Below, in pieces: positions 45,754 through 55,869 of a stretch of DNA of 64,000 nucleotides; positions within the stretch are counted from its first letter, which is position 1; each line of letters begins with the position of its first letter. The stretch is taken from the NCBI RefSeq assembly GCF_001583435.1, contig NZ_CP013251.1:4229215-4293214 (forward strand), written 5' to 3'. Both the position numbers and the translations under genes were made by a program. Origin of the DNA: Endozoicomonas montiporae CL-33. GTDB taxonomy: Bacteria > Pseudomonadota > Gammaproteobacteria > Pseudomonadales > Endozoicomonadaceae. The notes under the pieces are model-generated. The model saw only the letters and a list, made by a program, of their open reading frames with translations. It was not told where the DNA came from and did no database searches.

Positions 45754-46863
45754 ATGAAAGACTCTACCTTTGTCAGCCTGAGCAGTAACCTGACAACCAA
45801 ACTCGACAGCCTGCTGGACCGTTATGAAGAGATCGCCGCCCTGTTGAGCGATCCGGGAGTGATTGGCGATCAGGACCAATTCCGCAAACTGTCCAAAGAG
45901 TACGCCGAACTGGAGCCTGTGGTACAAGCGTATCAGGAATACCGTCAGGTCATTGACAATATGGAAGAAGCCCAGACCATGATCGGGGAAGACGACCCGG
46001 ACATGGCCGAGATGGCAGAAGAAGAATTGCAGGAGGGCAAAGCTCAACTCCCAGAGCTGGAGCAAAACCTGCAACTGCTGCTTTTACCAAAAGATCCACG
46101 GGACGCATCCAACACCTTTCTGGAAATCCGAGCAGGCACCGGTGGCGATGAAGCCGCTATTTTTGCGGGCGACCTGTTCCGCATGTACTCCCGCTACGCA
46201 GAAAAGCAGGGCTGGAAAATTGAAATTATCAGTGCCAACGACGGTGAACACGGCGGTTATCGGGAAATCATTACCCGCTTTGTCGGTAATGCCGTTTATG
46301 GTCGCCTGAAGTTTGAATCCGGCGCCCACCGGGTTCAGCGTGTGCCGGAAACAGAGTCTCAGGGACGCATCCACACTTCCGCCTGTACGGTCGCTATTAT
46401 GCCAGAACCGGACGAGCAGGAAGCCATCGAAATTAAAAAGGAAGACTTGCGGGTAGATACCTTCCGCTCTTCCGGCGCCGGTGGTCAGCACGTTAATACC
46501 ACCGATTCGGCCATTCGTCTGACTCACCTGCCCACCGGTATGGTGGTGGAATGTCAGGACGAACGCTCTCAGCACAAGAACCGTGCCAAAGCGATGGCAT
46601 TGCTGTCTGCAAAACTGCAAACTGCACAGGATGAAGCCGCGGCCAAGGAAATCAGTGATGCCCGCAAGAGTCTGGTCGGCAGCGGTGACCGTTCGGAGCG
46701 AATCCGTACTTACAACTATCCGCAGGGACGAGTGACCGATCATCGCATCAACCTGACGCTGTACAAACTGTCTGAAATTATTGAAGGCGATCTTGATCCG
46801 GTGGTTGAACCACTGTTGCAGGAGCATCAGGCAGAGCTGTTAACAGGCCTGTCCAATGAGTGA
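45754..46863 (+). CDS. prfA: Peptide chain release factor 1
   Basis: The 369-residue product contains the GGQ peptidyl-hydrolysis loop in [20 protein letters not shown], the stop-codon reading PxT-type region near residue 190 ([18 protein letters not shown]) and the family N-terminal helix ([18 protein letters not shown]). It reads UAA and UAG. prmC overlaps its end by eight bases. It is usually directly after hemA, but here it is separated from it by about 10 kb. Confidence 0.98.
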   Translation: MKDSTFVSLSSNLTTKLDSLLDRYEEIAALLSDPGVIGDQDQFRKLSKEYAELEPVVQAYQEYRQVIDNMEEAQTMIGEDDPDMAEMAEEELQEGKAQLPELEQNLQLLLLPKDPRDASNTFLEIRAGTGGDEAAIFAGDLFRMYSRYAEKQGWKIEIISANDGEHGGYREIITRFVGNAVYGRLKFESGAHRVQRVPETESQGRIHTSACTVAIMPEPDEQEAIEIKKEDLRVDTFRSSGAGGQHVNTTDSAIRLTHLPTGMVVECQDERSQHKNRAKAMALLSAKLQTAQDEAAAKEISDARKSLVGSGDRSERIRTYNYPQGRVTDHRINLTLYKLSEIIEGDLDPVVEPLLQEHQAELLTGLSNE

Positions 46864-47698
46864 TTACCGGATTGATCACTTATTAAAACAGACGACAGAA
46901 CAACTTAAAGACAGTGCGACTGCCCGTCTGGATGTTGAAATCCTTCTCTGCCATGTTCTTGGGAAAGACCGCAGTTTTCTGTTTACCTGGCCTGAATATG
47001 AACTGAATGAACAACAGCTGTCTGATTTCAGACGGCTAGTCACTGAACGGATAAAAGGGACACCTGTTGCTTATTTAACCGGTGCGCGTGATTTCTGGAC
47101 ATTGAAATTGTCTGTGTCTCCTGCGACATTGATTCCACGCCCTGATACGGAACTGCTGGTTGAACAGGCTCTCGCCAAACCGCTACCTGATAACGCAAGA
47201 GTGGCTGATCTGGGCACAGGCACCGGTGCTATTGCTCTGGCACTGGCTAGTGAAAAACAACGCTGGGCTGTAACCGGCGTTGATAAGTTTGAAGACGCAG
47301 TCACACTGGCCGAACGGAATGCACTGAAGAACCGCATTACCAATGCTGTTTTTTCTCAGGGCAGTTGGTGCGCGAGTCTTCCAGGCGACCACTTTCATAT
47401 GATTGTCAGTAATCCGCCTTACATCTGCAGTGACGACGAACATCTTAGTCAGGGCGATGTACGGTTTGAACCCGAAACTGCTCTGGCGTCGGGTGCAGAC
47501 GGTCTGGACGACATCCGCATCATTATTCAGCAGGCAACGACAAAATTGGTCAATGGCGGCTGGCTCTTGCTTGAACACGGTTACCACCAGGCTGAATCCA
47601 TCCGTCAGCTAATGGGCAACGCCGGATTTGACAAAATTTCGACGGTTCAGGACCTGTCCGGCCATGACCGGGTAACGCAGGGTCAACTCTCTAACTGA
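46856..47698 (+). CDS. prmC: Release-factor glutamine methyltransferase
   Basis: The 280-residue product overlaps prfA by eight bases. The SAM motif [16 protein letters not shown] and the substrate-binding NPPYI signature are present, with [25 protein letters not shown] at the N-terminus. It methylates the GGQ glutamine of RF1 and RF2. Confidence 0.97.
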   Translation: MSDYRIDHLLKQTTEQLKDSATARLDVEILLCHVLGKDRSFLFTWPEYELNEQQLSDFRRLVTERIKGTPVAYLTGARDFWTLKLSVSPATLIPRPDTELLVEQALAKPLPDNARVADLGTGTGAIALALASEKQRWAVTGVDKFEDAVTLAERNALKNRITNAVFSQGSWCASLPGDHFHMIVSNPPYICSDDEHLSQGDVRFEPETALASGADGLDDIRIIIQQATTKLVNGGWLLLEHGYHQAESIRQLMGNAGFDKISTVQDLSGHDRVTQGQLSN

Positions 47699-48008
47699 TA
47701 AACCTTGATACCTGACGGGATGGAATGCGCAAAACTGATAAGTATTTTTACTAACAAATTACTTCCTGTCAGGCACTCCCGGTCTTATAATCGCCCAGTA
47801 GACATCTTTTTGATTGGCCACTTTCAACGGCAGTTATGGACTTAAGTGCTCTGCTCTTTGTCTTTCGGAGAACCCTGCTACTGCGCCCAAAGCTCATCTC
47901 GAGTGTTTAACCAAAAAGCTGTTGTAAAATTATCCTTATGCATTCTCGGTATGGCCTGTCTTTCTGACACAGCAGAGCCATACTTAAGGAACAGAAACGG
48001 GAGTCGCA
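47699..48008. other. Intergenic region upstream of nhaA
   Basis: A good -10 (TATAAT, 47786-47791) is present with a weak -35 (TTCCTG, 17 bases upstream). A short frame in this stretch has no family features and is not called. No other structure stands out. Confidence 0.4.
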
Positions 48009-49238
48009 ATGCATTTACGACGGCTACATCACTTTTTACGGCAAGACTACGCGGTTGGCGTTTTACTTATTGTTGCTGCAATTCTTGCAAAAATCGCCGT
48101 AAACTCGCCACTGGCTGAATATTACGACCTGCTTCTTCAGATGCCGGTTCACTTCAGCGTTGGCCTGCTGGAAATCAATAAACCCCTGCTGCTATGGATC
48201 AATGACGGTCTGATGGCTGTTTTCTTCCTGCTGATTGGTCTGGAAGTAAAATATGAAATCCTCAGGGGCGATCTGAGCACTCCGGCACAGATCGCACTGC
48301 CCGGCATTGCAGCTATTGGCGGTATGGTCGTGCCCGCTCTGGTATATATCTTTTTTAATTACAACGACCCACTGGCCATGCAGGGCTGGGCAATTCCTGC
48401 CGCCACCGATATTGCCTTTGCTGTCGGAATTCTGGCGTTGCTCGGAAAACGGGTACCCACTTCACTGAAAACCTTTCTGCTGGCTCTGGCTATTTTTGAT
48501 GACCTTGGCGCTATTGTTATTATCGCCCTGTTCTACACGTCAGATATGTCCATTGCTTCCATGGTGCTTGGTTCTATCTTTCTGGCGATTCTGGTTATCC
48601 TGAACCGTATGAACGTCGCCAAAACCGGCCCCTATTTGTTTGTGGGGGCACTGCTGTGGATATGCGTGCTCAAATCCGGTGTTCATGCCACTCTGGCAGG
48701 CGTACTGCTGGCGTTCACCATACCGTTAAACCTCAGGGACAGAAAGGGTCGCTCACCACTAAAAGCTTTGCAACACAAACTGCACAGCAGGGTAAACTAT
48801 TTCATTTTACCGGTTTTCGCCTTTGCCAATGCGGGCATCGAGTTAAACTGGCCTCAGTTACAGTCACTGCTTTCACCCATTCCACTGGGAATCATGATGG
48901 GTCTGTTTGTCGGTAAACAGCTGGGCGTATTCGCCTTCTGTTATGTCGCTATCAAGGCCGGTGTCGCCAAAATGCCCCCCGGAGCCAACTGGATGCAGCT
49001 CTACGGCCTGTCCATTCTATGCGGTATTGGCTTTACCATGAGCCTGTTTATCGGCTCTCTCGCTTTCGAAGATCTGGGTATTGCCTATCTGGCAACAGAC
49101 CGGATCGGGATTCTTGCCGGGTCATTCCTGTCAGCCGTGGCCGGTTATTACGTGCTGAGACTCAGCTCTTTGCCCAAAGATCCACCGCCTATTTCTGCTG
49201 CAATAACGCATCCACAGCAAAATAGAAGCGATCAATAA
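48009..49238 (+). CDS. nhaA: Na+/H+ antiporter NhaA
   Basis: The 409-residue product has twelve hydrophobic segments. The signature WINDGLMAVFFLLIGLEVKYEI and the ion-site FDDLGAIVIIALFYT (paired Asp) are clear. ATG 48009 has GGGAG upstream. It exchanges Na+ for protons at alkaline pH or high salt, as expected in a marine bacterium. Confidence 0.97.
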   Translation: MHLRRLHHFLRQDYAVGVLLIVAAILAKIAVNSPLAEYYDLLLQMPVHFSVGLLEINKPLLLWINDGLMAVFFLLIGLEVKYEILRGDLSTPAQIALPGIAAIGGMVVPALVYIFFNYNDPLAMQGWAIPAATDIAFAVGILALLGKRVPTSLKTFLLALAIFDDLGAIVIIALFYTSDMSIASMVLGSIFLAILVILNRMNVAKTGPYLFVGALLWICVLKSGVHATLAGVLLAFTIPLNLRDRKGRSPLKALQHKLHSRVNYFILPVFAFANAGIELNWPQLQSLLSPIPLGIMMGLFVGKQLGVFAFCYVAIKAGVAKMPPGANWMQLYGLSILCGIGFTMSLFIGSLAFEDLGIAYLATDRIGILAGSFLSAVAGYYVLRLSSLPKDPPPISAAITHPQQNRSDQ

Positions 49239-49292
49239 TTTTCTCTATACTCGCGTTTCAAAAGGCTTTAAAACAAACGGCGGTATAAGTGG

Positions 49293-50315
49293 ATGGGATC
49301 AAAGGCAGCGTTACTGGTCAATCTTGGCTCTCCGGATAGCCCGACTGAAGAAGATGTTCGTCGATACCTGAACGAATTTCTGATGGACGGCAATGTCATT
49401 GATCTGCCCTGGCCGCTACGCCGCCTGATCGTCAGTTTGTTCGTACTACCCAAAAGACCGGCACAGTCGGCTGAAGCTTATGCTTCGGTCTGGACTGATG
49501 AAGGCTCTCCACTGATTAACATCAGCTACAAACTGCTGGAACAGGTTCGACAGTACACCGACATACCTGTTGAGCTGGCCATGCGCTATGGTCGTCCGGA
49601 TATGGAAAGTGCCATTGTTAAACTGGCAAGCAAGCCGGAAATCAAAGAACTACTGCTGTTTCCTCTCTACCCACACTATGCCATGTCCACCGTGAAAACG
49701 GTCATCGAAAAGGCACAGGCGATCATTTCAGACAACCAGCTGCCCATTACTTTATCAGTGCATCCTGTATTTTATGATCACGATGGTTATATTGATGCTC
49801 TGGTTAACAGCGCCCGTCCGTGGCTGGAAAAAGACTATGACCATCTGATATTCAGCTATCACGGTGTACCTGAACGACACATCACCAAAGACGACCCAAC
49901 CAACAGTCATTGCCTGAAATCAGGCGACTGTTGTCATAAGCCATCACCTGCTCATCACACCTGCTACCGCCATCAGGTGTACCGGACTTCAGCCAGTTTT
50001 GTTGAAAAAGCAGGCATTTCTGTAGACAAGTACAGTGTCTCCTTTCAGTCCAAGCTCGGACGGGATAAATGGCTTGAGCCTTCCACTCTGGAAACCATTG
50101 AACAGCTGGCAGAACAGGGAGCAAAAAAAATATTGGTCATTTGCCCTGCGTTTGTATCGGACTGTCTGGAAACTCTGGAAGAAATCGGTATGGAAGCCAA
50201 AGAGGCCTTCATCAAAGCAGGCGGTGAATCCCTTGAACTCATCCCCTGTCTGAATGACAACCCGGACTGGGCAAAACTGGTCAGCGGCTGGCTGGAGCAA
50301 CCGCTTAAAGCCTGA
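49293..50315 (+). CDS. hemH: Ferrochelatase
   Basis: The 340-residue product begins ALLVNLGSPDSPTEEDVRRYLNEFL and carries the catalytic FSYHGVPERHI (His) and the Cys-rich SGDCCHKPSPAHHTC; the C-terminal ICPAFVSDCLETLEEI is typical. It inserts iron into protoporphyrin IX. It may use the same promoter as nhaA, since only 54 bases separate the two. Confidence 0.96.
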   Translation: MGSKAALLVNLGSPDSPTEEDVRRYLNEFLMDGNVIDLPWPLRRLIVSLFVLPKRPAQSAEAYASVWTDEGSPLINISYKLLEQVRQYTDIPVELAMRYGRPDMESAIVKLASKPEIKELLLFPLYPHYAMSTVKTVIEKAQAIISDNQLPITLSVHPVFYDHDGYIDALVNSARPWLEKDYDHLIFSYHGVPERHITKDDPTNSHCLKSGDCCHKPSPAHHTCYRHQVYRTSASFVEKAGISVDKYSVSFQSKLGRDKWLEPSTLETIEQLAEQGAKKILVICPAFVSDCLETLEEIGMEAKEAFIKAGGESLELIPCLNDNPDWAKLVSGWLEQPLKA

Positions 50316-50332
50316 TATTTGTCACCTATAAC

Positions 50333-50363
50333 AGCTACAGGGTTTTCATAAAACTCTGTAGCT
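50333..50363. terminator. Bidirectional hairpin between hemH and yajG-like gene
   Basis: AGCTACAG-G-GTTTT and AAAAC-T-CTGTAGCT pair with one G-U pair around CAT. It lies after the hemH stop and covers the convergent gene's last codons. Confidence 0.55.
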
Positions 50364-50931
50364 TCTGATCAGCAAACAGCCTCTCAAGCACATCACTCAG
50401 CACCTGATTCACCAACTGTTCATTTTTCTTGTCGGAAGGTGCCTTGGGAACCCGTTCCGAGATATCCGCACTGTAAGACCCTTCAAAGCGCTTACCCTTG
50501 TGCAATACCGCCACCCGGATTCGGGTCTGGACTTCCACCGACGTTACATAGCTGCCTTCCGGTACCCGGTATTCCAGCGAATCCAGATAAACCTGAAACT
50601 GCGGCGCTTCACCAGAGGTAACAACAGACACTCCCATTTCTCTTAACCCGCGTTCAACGGCCGAGCGCAGCGCCAGCGGCAAATTGTCTCTGGCGGTAAT
50701 TTCATTGCTGTCGTAAACCCCACCACGAAAACCGATAACCGGTGTCAGTCGCTCATCGAAAACCGTTACCGATACACTGGAACTTAATGAGTTCCGAACA
50801 GATTCAGCCACCGTAACAGAAGGGTTAACCTGAATACTCTGAGGGCTCATGGCACAGCCACCAAGAGCCAGCATGGCCACCAGCCCTGCTTTTGGCAACA
50901 GACTCTTCCAGCGTAATTTTGTTGTCATCAT
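50335..50931 (-). CDS. YajG-like outer-membrane lipoprotein
   Basis: The 198-residue product has a lipoprotein signal (MALGGC, Cys near residue 26) and resembles the YajG family: VNPSVTVAESVRNSLSSSVSVTVFDERLTPVIG and NLPLALRSAVERGLREMGVSV. The function of the family is not well established. ATG 50931 (or 50928) overlaps the stop of an unlikely upstream frame. Confidence 0.75.
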   Translation of the reverse strand: MMTTKLRWKSLLPKAGLVAMLALGGCAMSPQSIQVNPSVTVAESVRNSLSSSVSVTVFDERLTPVIGFRGGVYDSNEITARDNLPLALRSAVERGLREMGVSVVTSGEAPQFQVYLDSLEYRVPEGSYVTSVEVQTRIRVAVLHKGKRFEGSYSADISERVPKAPSDKKNEQLVNQVLSDVLERLFADQKLQSFMKTL

Positions 50932-51135
50932 GAAACTGCGTCCTTCGTTTTACTCAGTGGCTCTTTAATGCCCCCGTTGTGTCCCAGTAGTTTCCATAGT
51001 TCACAACGGCTTGGCAAATACGCCGGATGAATATATAGTGCAGACAGAGAAGTAAAAATACCTACAAAACGAATCAACACGATGAACTCTGCAAACACAA
51101 CCTTTACAGGTGCAGACTGCCAGTCGGTCTGTCGA
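50932..51135. other. Intergenic region between the yajG-like gene and leuA leader
   Basis: It likely contains the minus-strand promoter of the yajG-like gene. A 79-residue frame on the minus strand here has no family features. Confidence 0.35.
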
Positions 51136-51210
51136 GTGAACAGCACGCATTCCATTAAGAACATCAAGAATCGGTTCCTACCCGCCCGTATGCTTCTACT
51201 ACTGCCTTGA
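51136..51210 (+). promoter_or_regulatory. leuL: Possible leucine leader peptide upstream of leuA
   Basis: A short frame from GTG 51136 (or ATG 51190) ends in TGA 51208-51210 and reads M-L-L-L-L-P at its end: four consecutive Leu codons (CTT CTA CTA CTG). Such a run before a leucine-biosynthesis gene is typical of leu attenuation. Downstream, a stem CCAATA / TATTGG (51259-51286) and a smaller GAGTG / CACTC hairpin are possible, but I see no U-run terminator, so the attenuator mechanism is not proven. The sequence between 51211 and 51394 has no other feature. Confidence 0.45.
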
Positions 51211-51394
51211 GCAGACTATCTAACTTCACCTTCGACCCGGATCCACGATGAACAGTTAACCAATAACTGATCATTGAACGGTATTGGATCAAGCATAAAA
51301 ACATTCCGTGACGTTATGAGTGCCACTCACAATGGCTACCTGCACACGGCTAAAAACCAGACACTAATTATTCCAATAATTTCAGGAGCCCCGC

Positions 51395-52942
51395 ATGAGC
51401 AACGAACAGGTTATTATTTTCGATACCACATTGAGAGATGGTGAACAAAGTCCCGGCGCTTCGATGACCAAAGACGAGAAGCTGCGCATCGCCAAGTCGC
51501 TGGAAATGTTAAAAGTGGACGTGATTGAAGCCGGTTTCGCCATGGCCAGTCCCGGTGACTTTGATGCCGTTAAGAGCATTGCAGAAACCATCAGAGACAG
51601 CACTGTATGCAGCCTGTCCCGGGCGCTGGAAAAAGATATTGATCGCGCCGCTGAAGCCTTAAAAAACGCAGAACGTGGCCGTATTCACACATTTATCGCA
51701 ACATCCCCCATCCACATGCAGCACAAACTCTGTATGAAACCGGGCGATGTGGTCGAACAGGCCGTTTTTGCCGTCAGACATGCCCGCAACCTGATTGATG
51801 ATGTCGAGTTTTCCTGCGAAGACGCCGGTCGCTCTGATCTGGACTTCCTGTGTCGCATTATTGAAGCCGCCATTGATGCAGGCGCCTCCACCATTAACAT
51901 TCCGGATACTGTCGGCTATGCGGTACCTCACCAGTTTGGTAACACCATTGCTCAGCTGATTGAGCGCATTCCCAACGCTGACAAGGCGGTTTTTTCCGTA
52001 CACTGCCATAACGATCTGGGTCTGGCGGTTGCCAATTCGTTGTCAGCGGTGGTCAACGGCGCGCGTCAGGTCGAATGCACCATTAATGGTCTGGGTGAAC
52101 GGGCTGGTAATGCATCTTTGGAAGAAATCGTCATGGCCATCAAAACCCGCAAAGACGAGCTGAACGTGACGACGGGCATTAATACCGCTCAAATTGTACC
52201 CGCCTCAAGGCTGGTGTCCGGCATTACCGGTTTTCCGGTTCAGCCCAACAAAGCCATTGTTGGCGCCAATGCCTTTGCCCATGAATCCGGTATTCATCAG
52301 GATGGCGTGCTGAAGCATCGTGAAACCTATGAAATCATGAAAGCTGAAGATGTAGGCTGGAACACCAACCGCCTGACATTAGGCAAACTGTCTGGCAGAA
52401 ACGCCTTTAAAACACGAATGTCCGAACTGGGTATCACGTTTGCTGATCAGGAAGAACTGAACGAAGCCTTTTCACGCTTCAAAGTACTGGCTGATAAAAA
52501 GTCCGATATTTTTGATGACGACTTGCAGGCACTGATGAGTGATGTTCGCAATACCAACCCGGCAGAAAAATACCAGCTGGTTGATTTGCAAGCCTACTCG
52601 AAGATTGGTGCCATGCCGGAAGCCAAGCTCACCATTAACGTGGATGGTGAAGCCACTGAAGTTCGTAGTCAGGGTGACGGTCCGGTGGATGCGATTTTCA
52701 AAGCCATTGAAACAATTGCCAATTCACGTGCCCGTCTGGCATTGTATAATGTCAGCGCAATTACCAGTGGAACCGATTCCCAGGGCGACGTCAGCGTTCG
52801 TCTGGAAAGGGAAGGCCGCATTGTTAATGGCTCCGGCGCAGACACCGACATTGTTATTGCCTCCGCCAAGGCTTATATCAATGCGCTGAACCTGCTGGAA
52901 TCGGATCACACCAAAACCAATCCGCAAACAGGAAAAGTCTGA
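51395..52942 (+). CDS. leuA: 2-isopropylmalate synthase
   Basis: The 515-residue product begins [19 protein letters not shown] and has [14 protein letters not shown] and [20 protein letters not shown], the metal-binding and catalytic signals of the LeuA/HMG-CoA-lyase fold, plus the C-terminal leucine-sensing domain. It catalyses the first committed step of leucine synthesis. AGGAG lies upstream of ATG. leuB, leuC and leuD are not adjacent. A leucine-rich leader peptide upstream may regulate it. Confidence 0.97.
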   Translation: MSNEQVIIFDTTLRDGEQSPGASMTKDEKLRIAKSLEMLKVDVIEAGFAMASPGDFDAVKSIAETIRDSTVCSLSRALEKDIDRAAEALKNAERGRIHTFIATSPIHMQHKLCMKPGDVVEQAVFAVRHARNLIDDVEFSCEDAGRSDLDFLCRIIEAAIDAGASTINIPDTVGYAVPHQFGNTIAQLIERIPNADKAVFSVHCHNDLGLAVANSLSAVVNGARQVECTINGLGERAGNASLEEIVMAIKTRKDELNVTTGINTAQIVPASRLVSGITGFPVQPNKAIVGANAFAHESGIHQDGVLKHRETYEIMKAEDVGWNTNRLTLGKLSGRNAFKTRMSELGITFADQEELNEAFSRFKVLADKKSDIFDDDLQALMSDVRNTNPAEKYQLVDLQAYSKIGAMPEAKLTINVDGEATEVRSQGDGPVDAIFKAIETIANSRARLALYNVSAITSGTDSQGDVSVRLEREGRIVNGSGADTDIVIASAKAYINALNLLESDHTKTNPQTGKV

Positions 52943-52948
52943 CCGTTA

Positions 52949-53797
52949 ATGACTGGCAGGATTACAGAACAGACCCGACAGGACTATCTGGATGCGATGG
53001 GAATACAGACATGGTTCCCTCGCACCGTCCTGCCTAACGCTTTACCCCATCGTGACTTCGACTTTCCGGAAACCACCCCGGAACCCGAAGAAGCACCGGG
53101 GCTTTCGGCCCGGGAAGCCATGCTGGCTCTGGGCTTACCGGAACATCAGGAGCAACCCGCACCAGCACCTGTGGCTCCTACCCGCCCGACTCTGGTGGTT
53201 ACCCCTGAAAAAACCGAGCCACCAGTCCGTGAGACCACCAAAAAGGATAAACCCGCACCAGCGACCAGTCAGTTCCGGCTGGTCACCCTGGCACCCAATG
53301 ATGAATGTCTGGTGATTGCGGAAATGCCGCACTCCGGCCTGAACCAGTTCTCTCGATTTCACACGCGTCTGCTGAATGATATTTTACGCGCTATTCAGCA
53401 CAGCTCTCACCCTGAGCTTCCGGTCAGTGAATTTGTCTGGCCTTTGGGGAACATGGGTCTGATTGGACAGATGGATCAGGATGACTCATCAGCCGCTGAC
53501 GCGGTTTGTGCTTACCTGAGCAACCAGTTCGGGCTGGCTCGTCGCAAGCTGGTACTGCTGTTTGGCCCGGCTGCTGCCCGTTTTGTTATAGACCCCGAAC
53601 GCAGTTTCGAAGAGCTGAGAGGTGTTCAGCCCGGTATGCACGCCGAACAACACTTTGCTGTCAGCCATGGTCTTAATGAACTGATGAAACTGCCCAGTCT
53701 GAAAGCCGATGTCTGGACAGACCTGAAACCCTTGCTGACTCTGCAGAAATCCGCTGCCAAAACCTCTGCTTCCAAGCATTCAACTGAAAAGAATTGA
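52949..53797 (+). CDS. HolD-like DNA polymerase III psi subunit with an inserted linker
   Basis: The 282-residue product starts six bases after leuA and precedes rimI, as holD does in E. coli. The N-terminus (RQDYLDAMGIQTWFPRTVLP) resembles the chi-binding segment of psi. A Pro/Ala/Thr-rich linker (about residues 68-108) follows, then a domain with RLVTLAPNDECLVIAEMP and a C-terminal LNELMKLPSLKADVWTDLK. Ordinary HolD is about half this length. The function would be to link chi/SSB to the clamp loader. The call rests mainly on context and the N-terminal pattern. Confidence 0.6.
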   Translation: MTGRITEQTRQDYLDAMGIQTWFPRTVLPNALPHRDFDFPETTPEPEEAPGLSAREAMLALGLPEHQEQPAPAPVAPTRPTLVVTPEKTEPPVRETTKKDKPAPATSQFRLVTLAPNDECLVIAEMPHSGLNQFSRFHTRLLNDILRAIQHSSHPELPVSEFVWPLGNMGLIGQMDQDDSSAADAVCAYLSNQFGLARRKLVLLFGPAAARFVIDPERSFEELRGVQPGMHAEQHFAVSHGLNELMKLPSLKADVWTDLKPLLTLQKSAAKTSASKHSTEKN

Positions 53798-53808
53798 TAC
53801 CGACCAGT

Positions 53809-54261
53809 ATGCTGTCCTTTCGCGATATGACTGAGCAGGATCTTCCCTGCGTCACCCAACTGGAAACTGAAGCCAGTGAACACCCCTGGAAAGCCCGACA
53901 CTTTGAAGACAGTCTGGGCAAATCAGGCTACATCTGCTGCATCGCCAGTCTGAATGAGCAGCACGTTGGCCACGGCGTATTAATGACCGTGGCTGATGAG
54001 GCTCACCTGTTGATCATCACCATCAGTAAAAGCTGTCAGGGCAAAGGTTATGGCAAACAACTACTGCAACACCTGGTCATGCAGGCACGCCAGAACGCTG
54101 ACACACTGTTTCTGGAAGTTCGGGAATCCAATGTTTCAGCGTTTAACCTGTATCTTAATGAGGGTCTGGGGGAAATTGGCCGGCGTAAAAACTACTACCC
54201 GGCCAATGAACATCATGCGTCCGAGGACGCTATTGTGATGGCTCTGGACTTAAGTGTTTAA
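53809..54261 (+). CDS. rimI: Ribosomal protein S18 alanine N-acetyltransferase
   Basis: From ATG 53809 the 150-residue GNAT-fold enzyme matches RimI: SFRDMTEQDLPCVTQLETEASEHPW, the acetyl-CoA site SKSCQGKGYGKQLLQHL, and EVRESNVSAFNLYLNEGLGEIGRRKNYY. It acetylates the N-terminal Ala of S18. An in-frame TTG at 53794 overlaps the HolD-like gene. It follows holD as in E. coli. Confidence 0.92.
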   Translation: MLSFRDMTEQDLPCVTQLETEASEHPWKARHFEDSLGKSGYICCIASLNEQHVGHGVLMTVADEAHLLIITISKSCQGKGYGKQLLQHLVMQARQNADTLFLEVRESNVSAFNLYLNEGLGEIGRRKNYYPANEHHASEDAIVMALDLSV

Positions 54262-54267
54262 AGCTTC

Positions 54268-55566
54268 TTATGGGCACTCGTCCAAAGGAGTTCCTATCAA
54301 AGGGTCGTACCCGCAGCTTTCATCAGGTGAAGAACGCGGCACCAAAGAAAACTCCACTTCAAAGGACTGCCACGACGGCAGTTCAGGTGCCTTCAGAAAC
54401 TTCAGATAATCATAGCTTTTTGGCAAACTGAAAAAGCGCAGTCGTTTATACTCTTCGGGCTTCCGGGTCTCTTCGTGTGCGAAGTACCACTTCTGATGCA
54501 CAGCGCCCCCGGCAAAACAGCTCTGTAACGCCAACTTCTGGTTTAGCCAAGTCAAACAATAGCTATAGCCCGCCAGCTTATTAAACAACCGTTTATTCAC
54601 CAGATCATGACGCCATATGCGATCATCCCCCTCACAGGTTTTCACAACCACATTGGCCCCCGCGTAGCACGGCTCACCTTTTACCAAACCGGTTTCACAG
54701 GCCTCCGGAAGACTCAGCCCAAGGCAGGATGTGCTTTCTCTTACCGAAAGACGAATGTCCCTGGTCAGACGATTGGATACCCAGTAAAAATCAGGCTTAT
54801 CTTCCCAAACGACCGGAACAGGTGGCGATGGTTGCTCTTTGTCTTTGTCTTTGTCTTTGTTCTTATTTTTATCTTCGTCTTTATCCTTATCGTCTCCTGG
54901 CTCAGTGCCGGTCTCCTTATCTTTATCTTTGTCCTTGTCTTTATCCGTTTCAGGCTGCCATACGACGTTATCCCCAAACTCCGACTGGCCGCATATTTTT
55001 TGACCACTTGCCGGACTCAAGTAACATTGCCACTGCCCATGATAGAAATACTTAAACTGCAGGGGCTGAATAACTACATTGTCTCCTTTCAACAAGTGCA
55101 GATAGCTTCCTCGATCGTCTTTATCAACAGCACTGGATAACACACCCGAGTCATCAAACAACCAAAGCTGTCCGGGTATATTGTTCTGACAAGGCAACAA
55201 CTCAACAGATTCGACCATTCTGCTCAAGCACATGGAATCCGGATAAGCCTTGCTGTGGAGTTTTTTCTTCGTAAAGTCATAAGTCCACAACTGCTGTGGC
55301 TTTTCCGAATGACAGCTGACTAGCGTTGTCCGGTTCCGGGGATAACATTGACTGCTGTCATCCGGATCCTGATGGACACACGTGCCTGCATCCAGCTCAC
55401 TGGTGGTCGTTTCCAGACAGGCAGCGCCGTAATGTTGCTGGAGCACAAAAGCCTCTGCTACGACCCGCTCGTCCGAAGAAACCGCCGCAGCGTGCACAGC
55501 AGACAATAGTAAATACCAAAGCAGTATCAGTGCCTGACAACAGGTTAATGGGTGGAATCTGATCAT
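54268..55566 (-). CDS. Secreted protein with two ricin-B-like lectin repeats joined by an Asp-Lys linker
   Basis: ATG 55566 (GGAGGG upstream) gives 432 residues with a signal peptide cut near VHA. Two beta-trefoil-like regions carry Q-x-W-type motifs: QQLWTYD and GQLWLFDD in the first, and DRIWRHDL and HQKWYFA in the second. Between them is a hydrophilic stretch (about residues 208-245) of repeated D-K, with some E-D and N-K, encoded by 6-bp repeats at 54833-54958. The linker should be extended and highly charged. The protein is probably secreted and may bind glycans. No enzymatic domain is seen. Confidence 0.75.
   Translation of the reverse strand: MIRFHPLTCCQALILLWYLLLSAVHAAAVSSDERVVAEAFVLQQHYGAACLETTTSELDAGTCVHQDPDDSSQCYPRNRTTLVSCHSEKPQQLWTYDFTKKKLHSKAYPDSMCLSRMVESVELLPCQNNIPGQLWLFDDSGVLSSAVDKDDRGSYLHLLKGDNVVIQPLQFKYFYHGQWQCYLSPASGQKICGQSEFGDNVVWQPETDKDKDKDKDKETGTEPGDDKDKDEDKNKNKDKDKDKEQPSPPVPVVWEDKPDFYWVSNRLTRDIRLSVRESTSCLGLSLPEACETGLVKGEPCYAGANVVVKTCEGDDRIWRHDLVNKRLFNKLAGYSYCLTWLNQKLALQSCFAGGAVHQKWYFAHEETRKPEEYKRLRFFSLPKSYDYLKFLKAPELPSWQSFEVEFSLVPRSSPDESCGYDPLIGTPLDECP
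54833..54958 (-). repeat. Hexanucleotide repeat tract encoding a (DK)n linker
   Basis: On the plus strand TCTTTG and related TCTTTA units recur many times, encoding alternating Asp and Lys. Interruptions (TCTTCG, ATCTTC) give Glu and Asn. The tract is a natural slippage target. Confidence 0.8.
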
Positions 55567-55869
55567 CTGTCCCTCCATGGACGAAGAGTCACCCATCGAC
55601 TAAACCGGAATATTGATTCCGTAGGACAGGTGACTGATGAAGTGGTTTCCCGATATACAGATTCAGAAATGAAAAGTTCTTTTTCTCATATTTTACTTTA
55701 GAAAAAGAAGAAATTTCGGCAACTAACGCAAAGGCTCAGTTGAAATAATGCCCATTCATTCATCCAGCAACAAACATAGCGAAAAATACTGAACAATACC
55801 CACTACCCAGTTGCAAATCGGCAGGTATAATTGCGCGCCTGTTATCGTCAGTAGAAAGGTTCTTCAGCG
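55567..55869. other. Divergent intergenic region between the lectin-like and GIY-YIG genes
   Basis: The 303 bases are AT-rich. TATAAT (55826-55831) is 39 bases before the GIY-YIG start and could be a -10 element. No -35 of good spacing is visible. No ORF is called. Confidence 0.4.

Noticed and set aside
47846..48118. A 90-residue frame overlapping the nhaA start
   Set aside because: It runs out of frame into the nhaA coding region and shows no conserved motif.
50928..51167. A 79-residue minus-strand frame that ends at the yajG-like start
   Set aside because: No family features, no clear ribosome-binding site, and the overlap with the next ATG can occur by chance.
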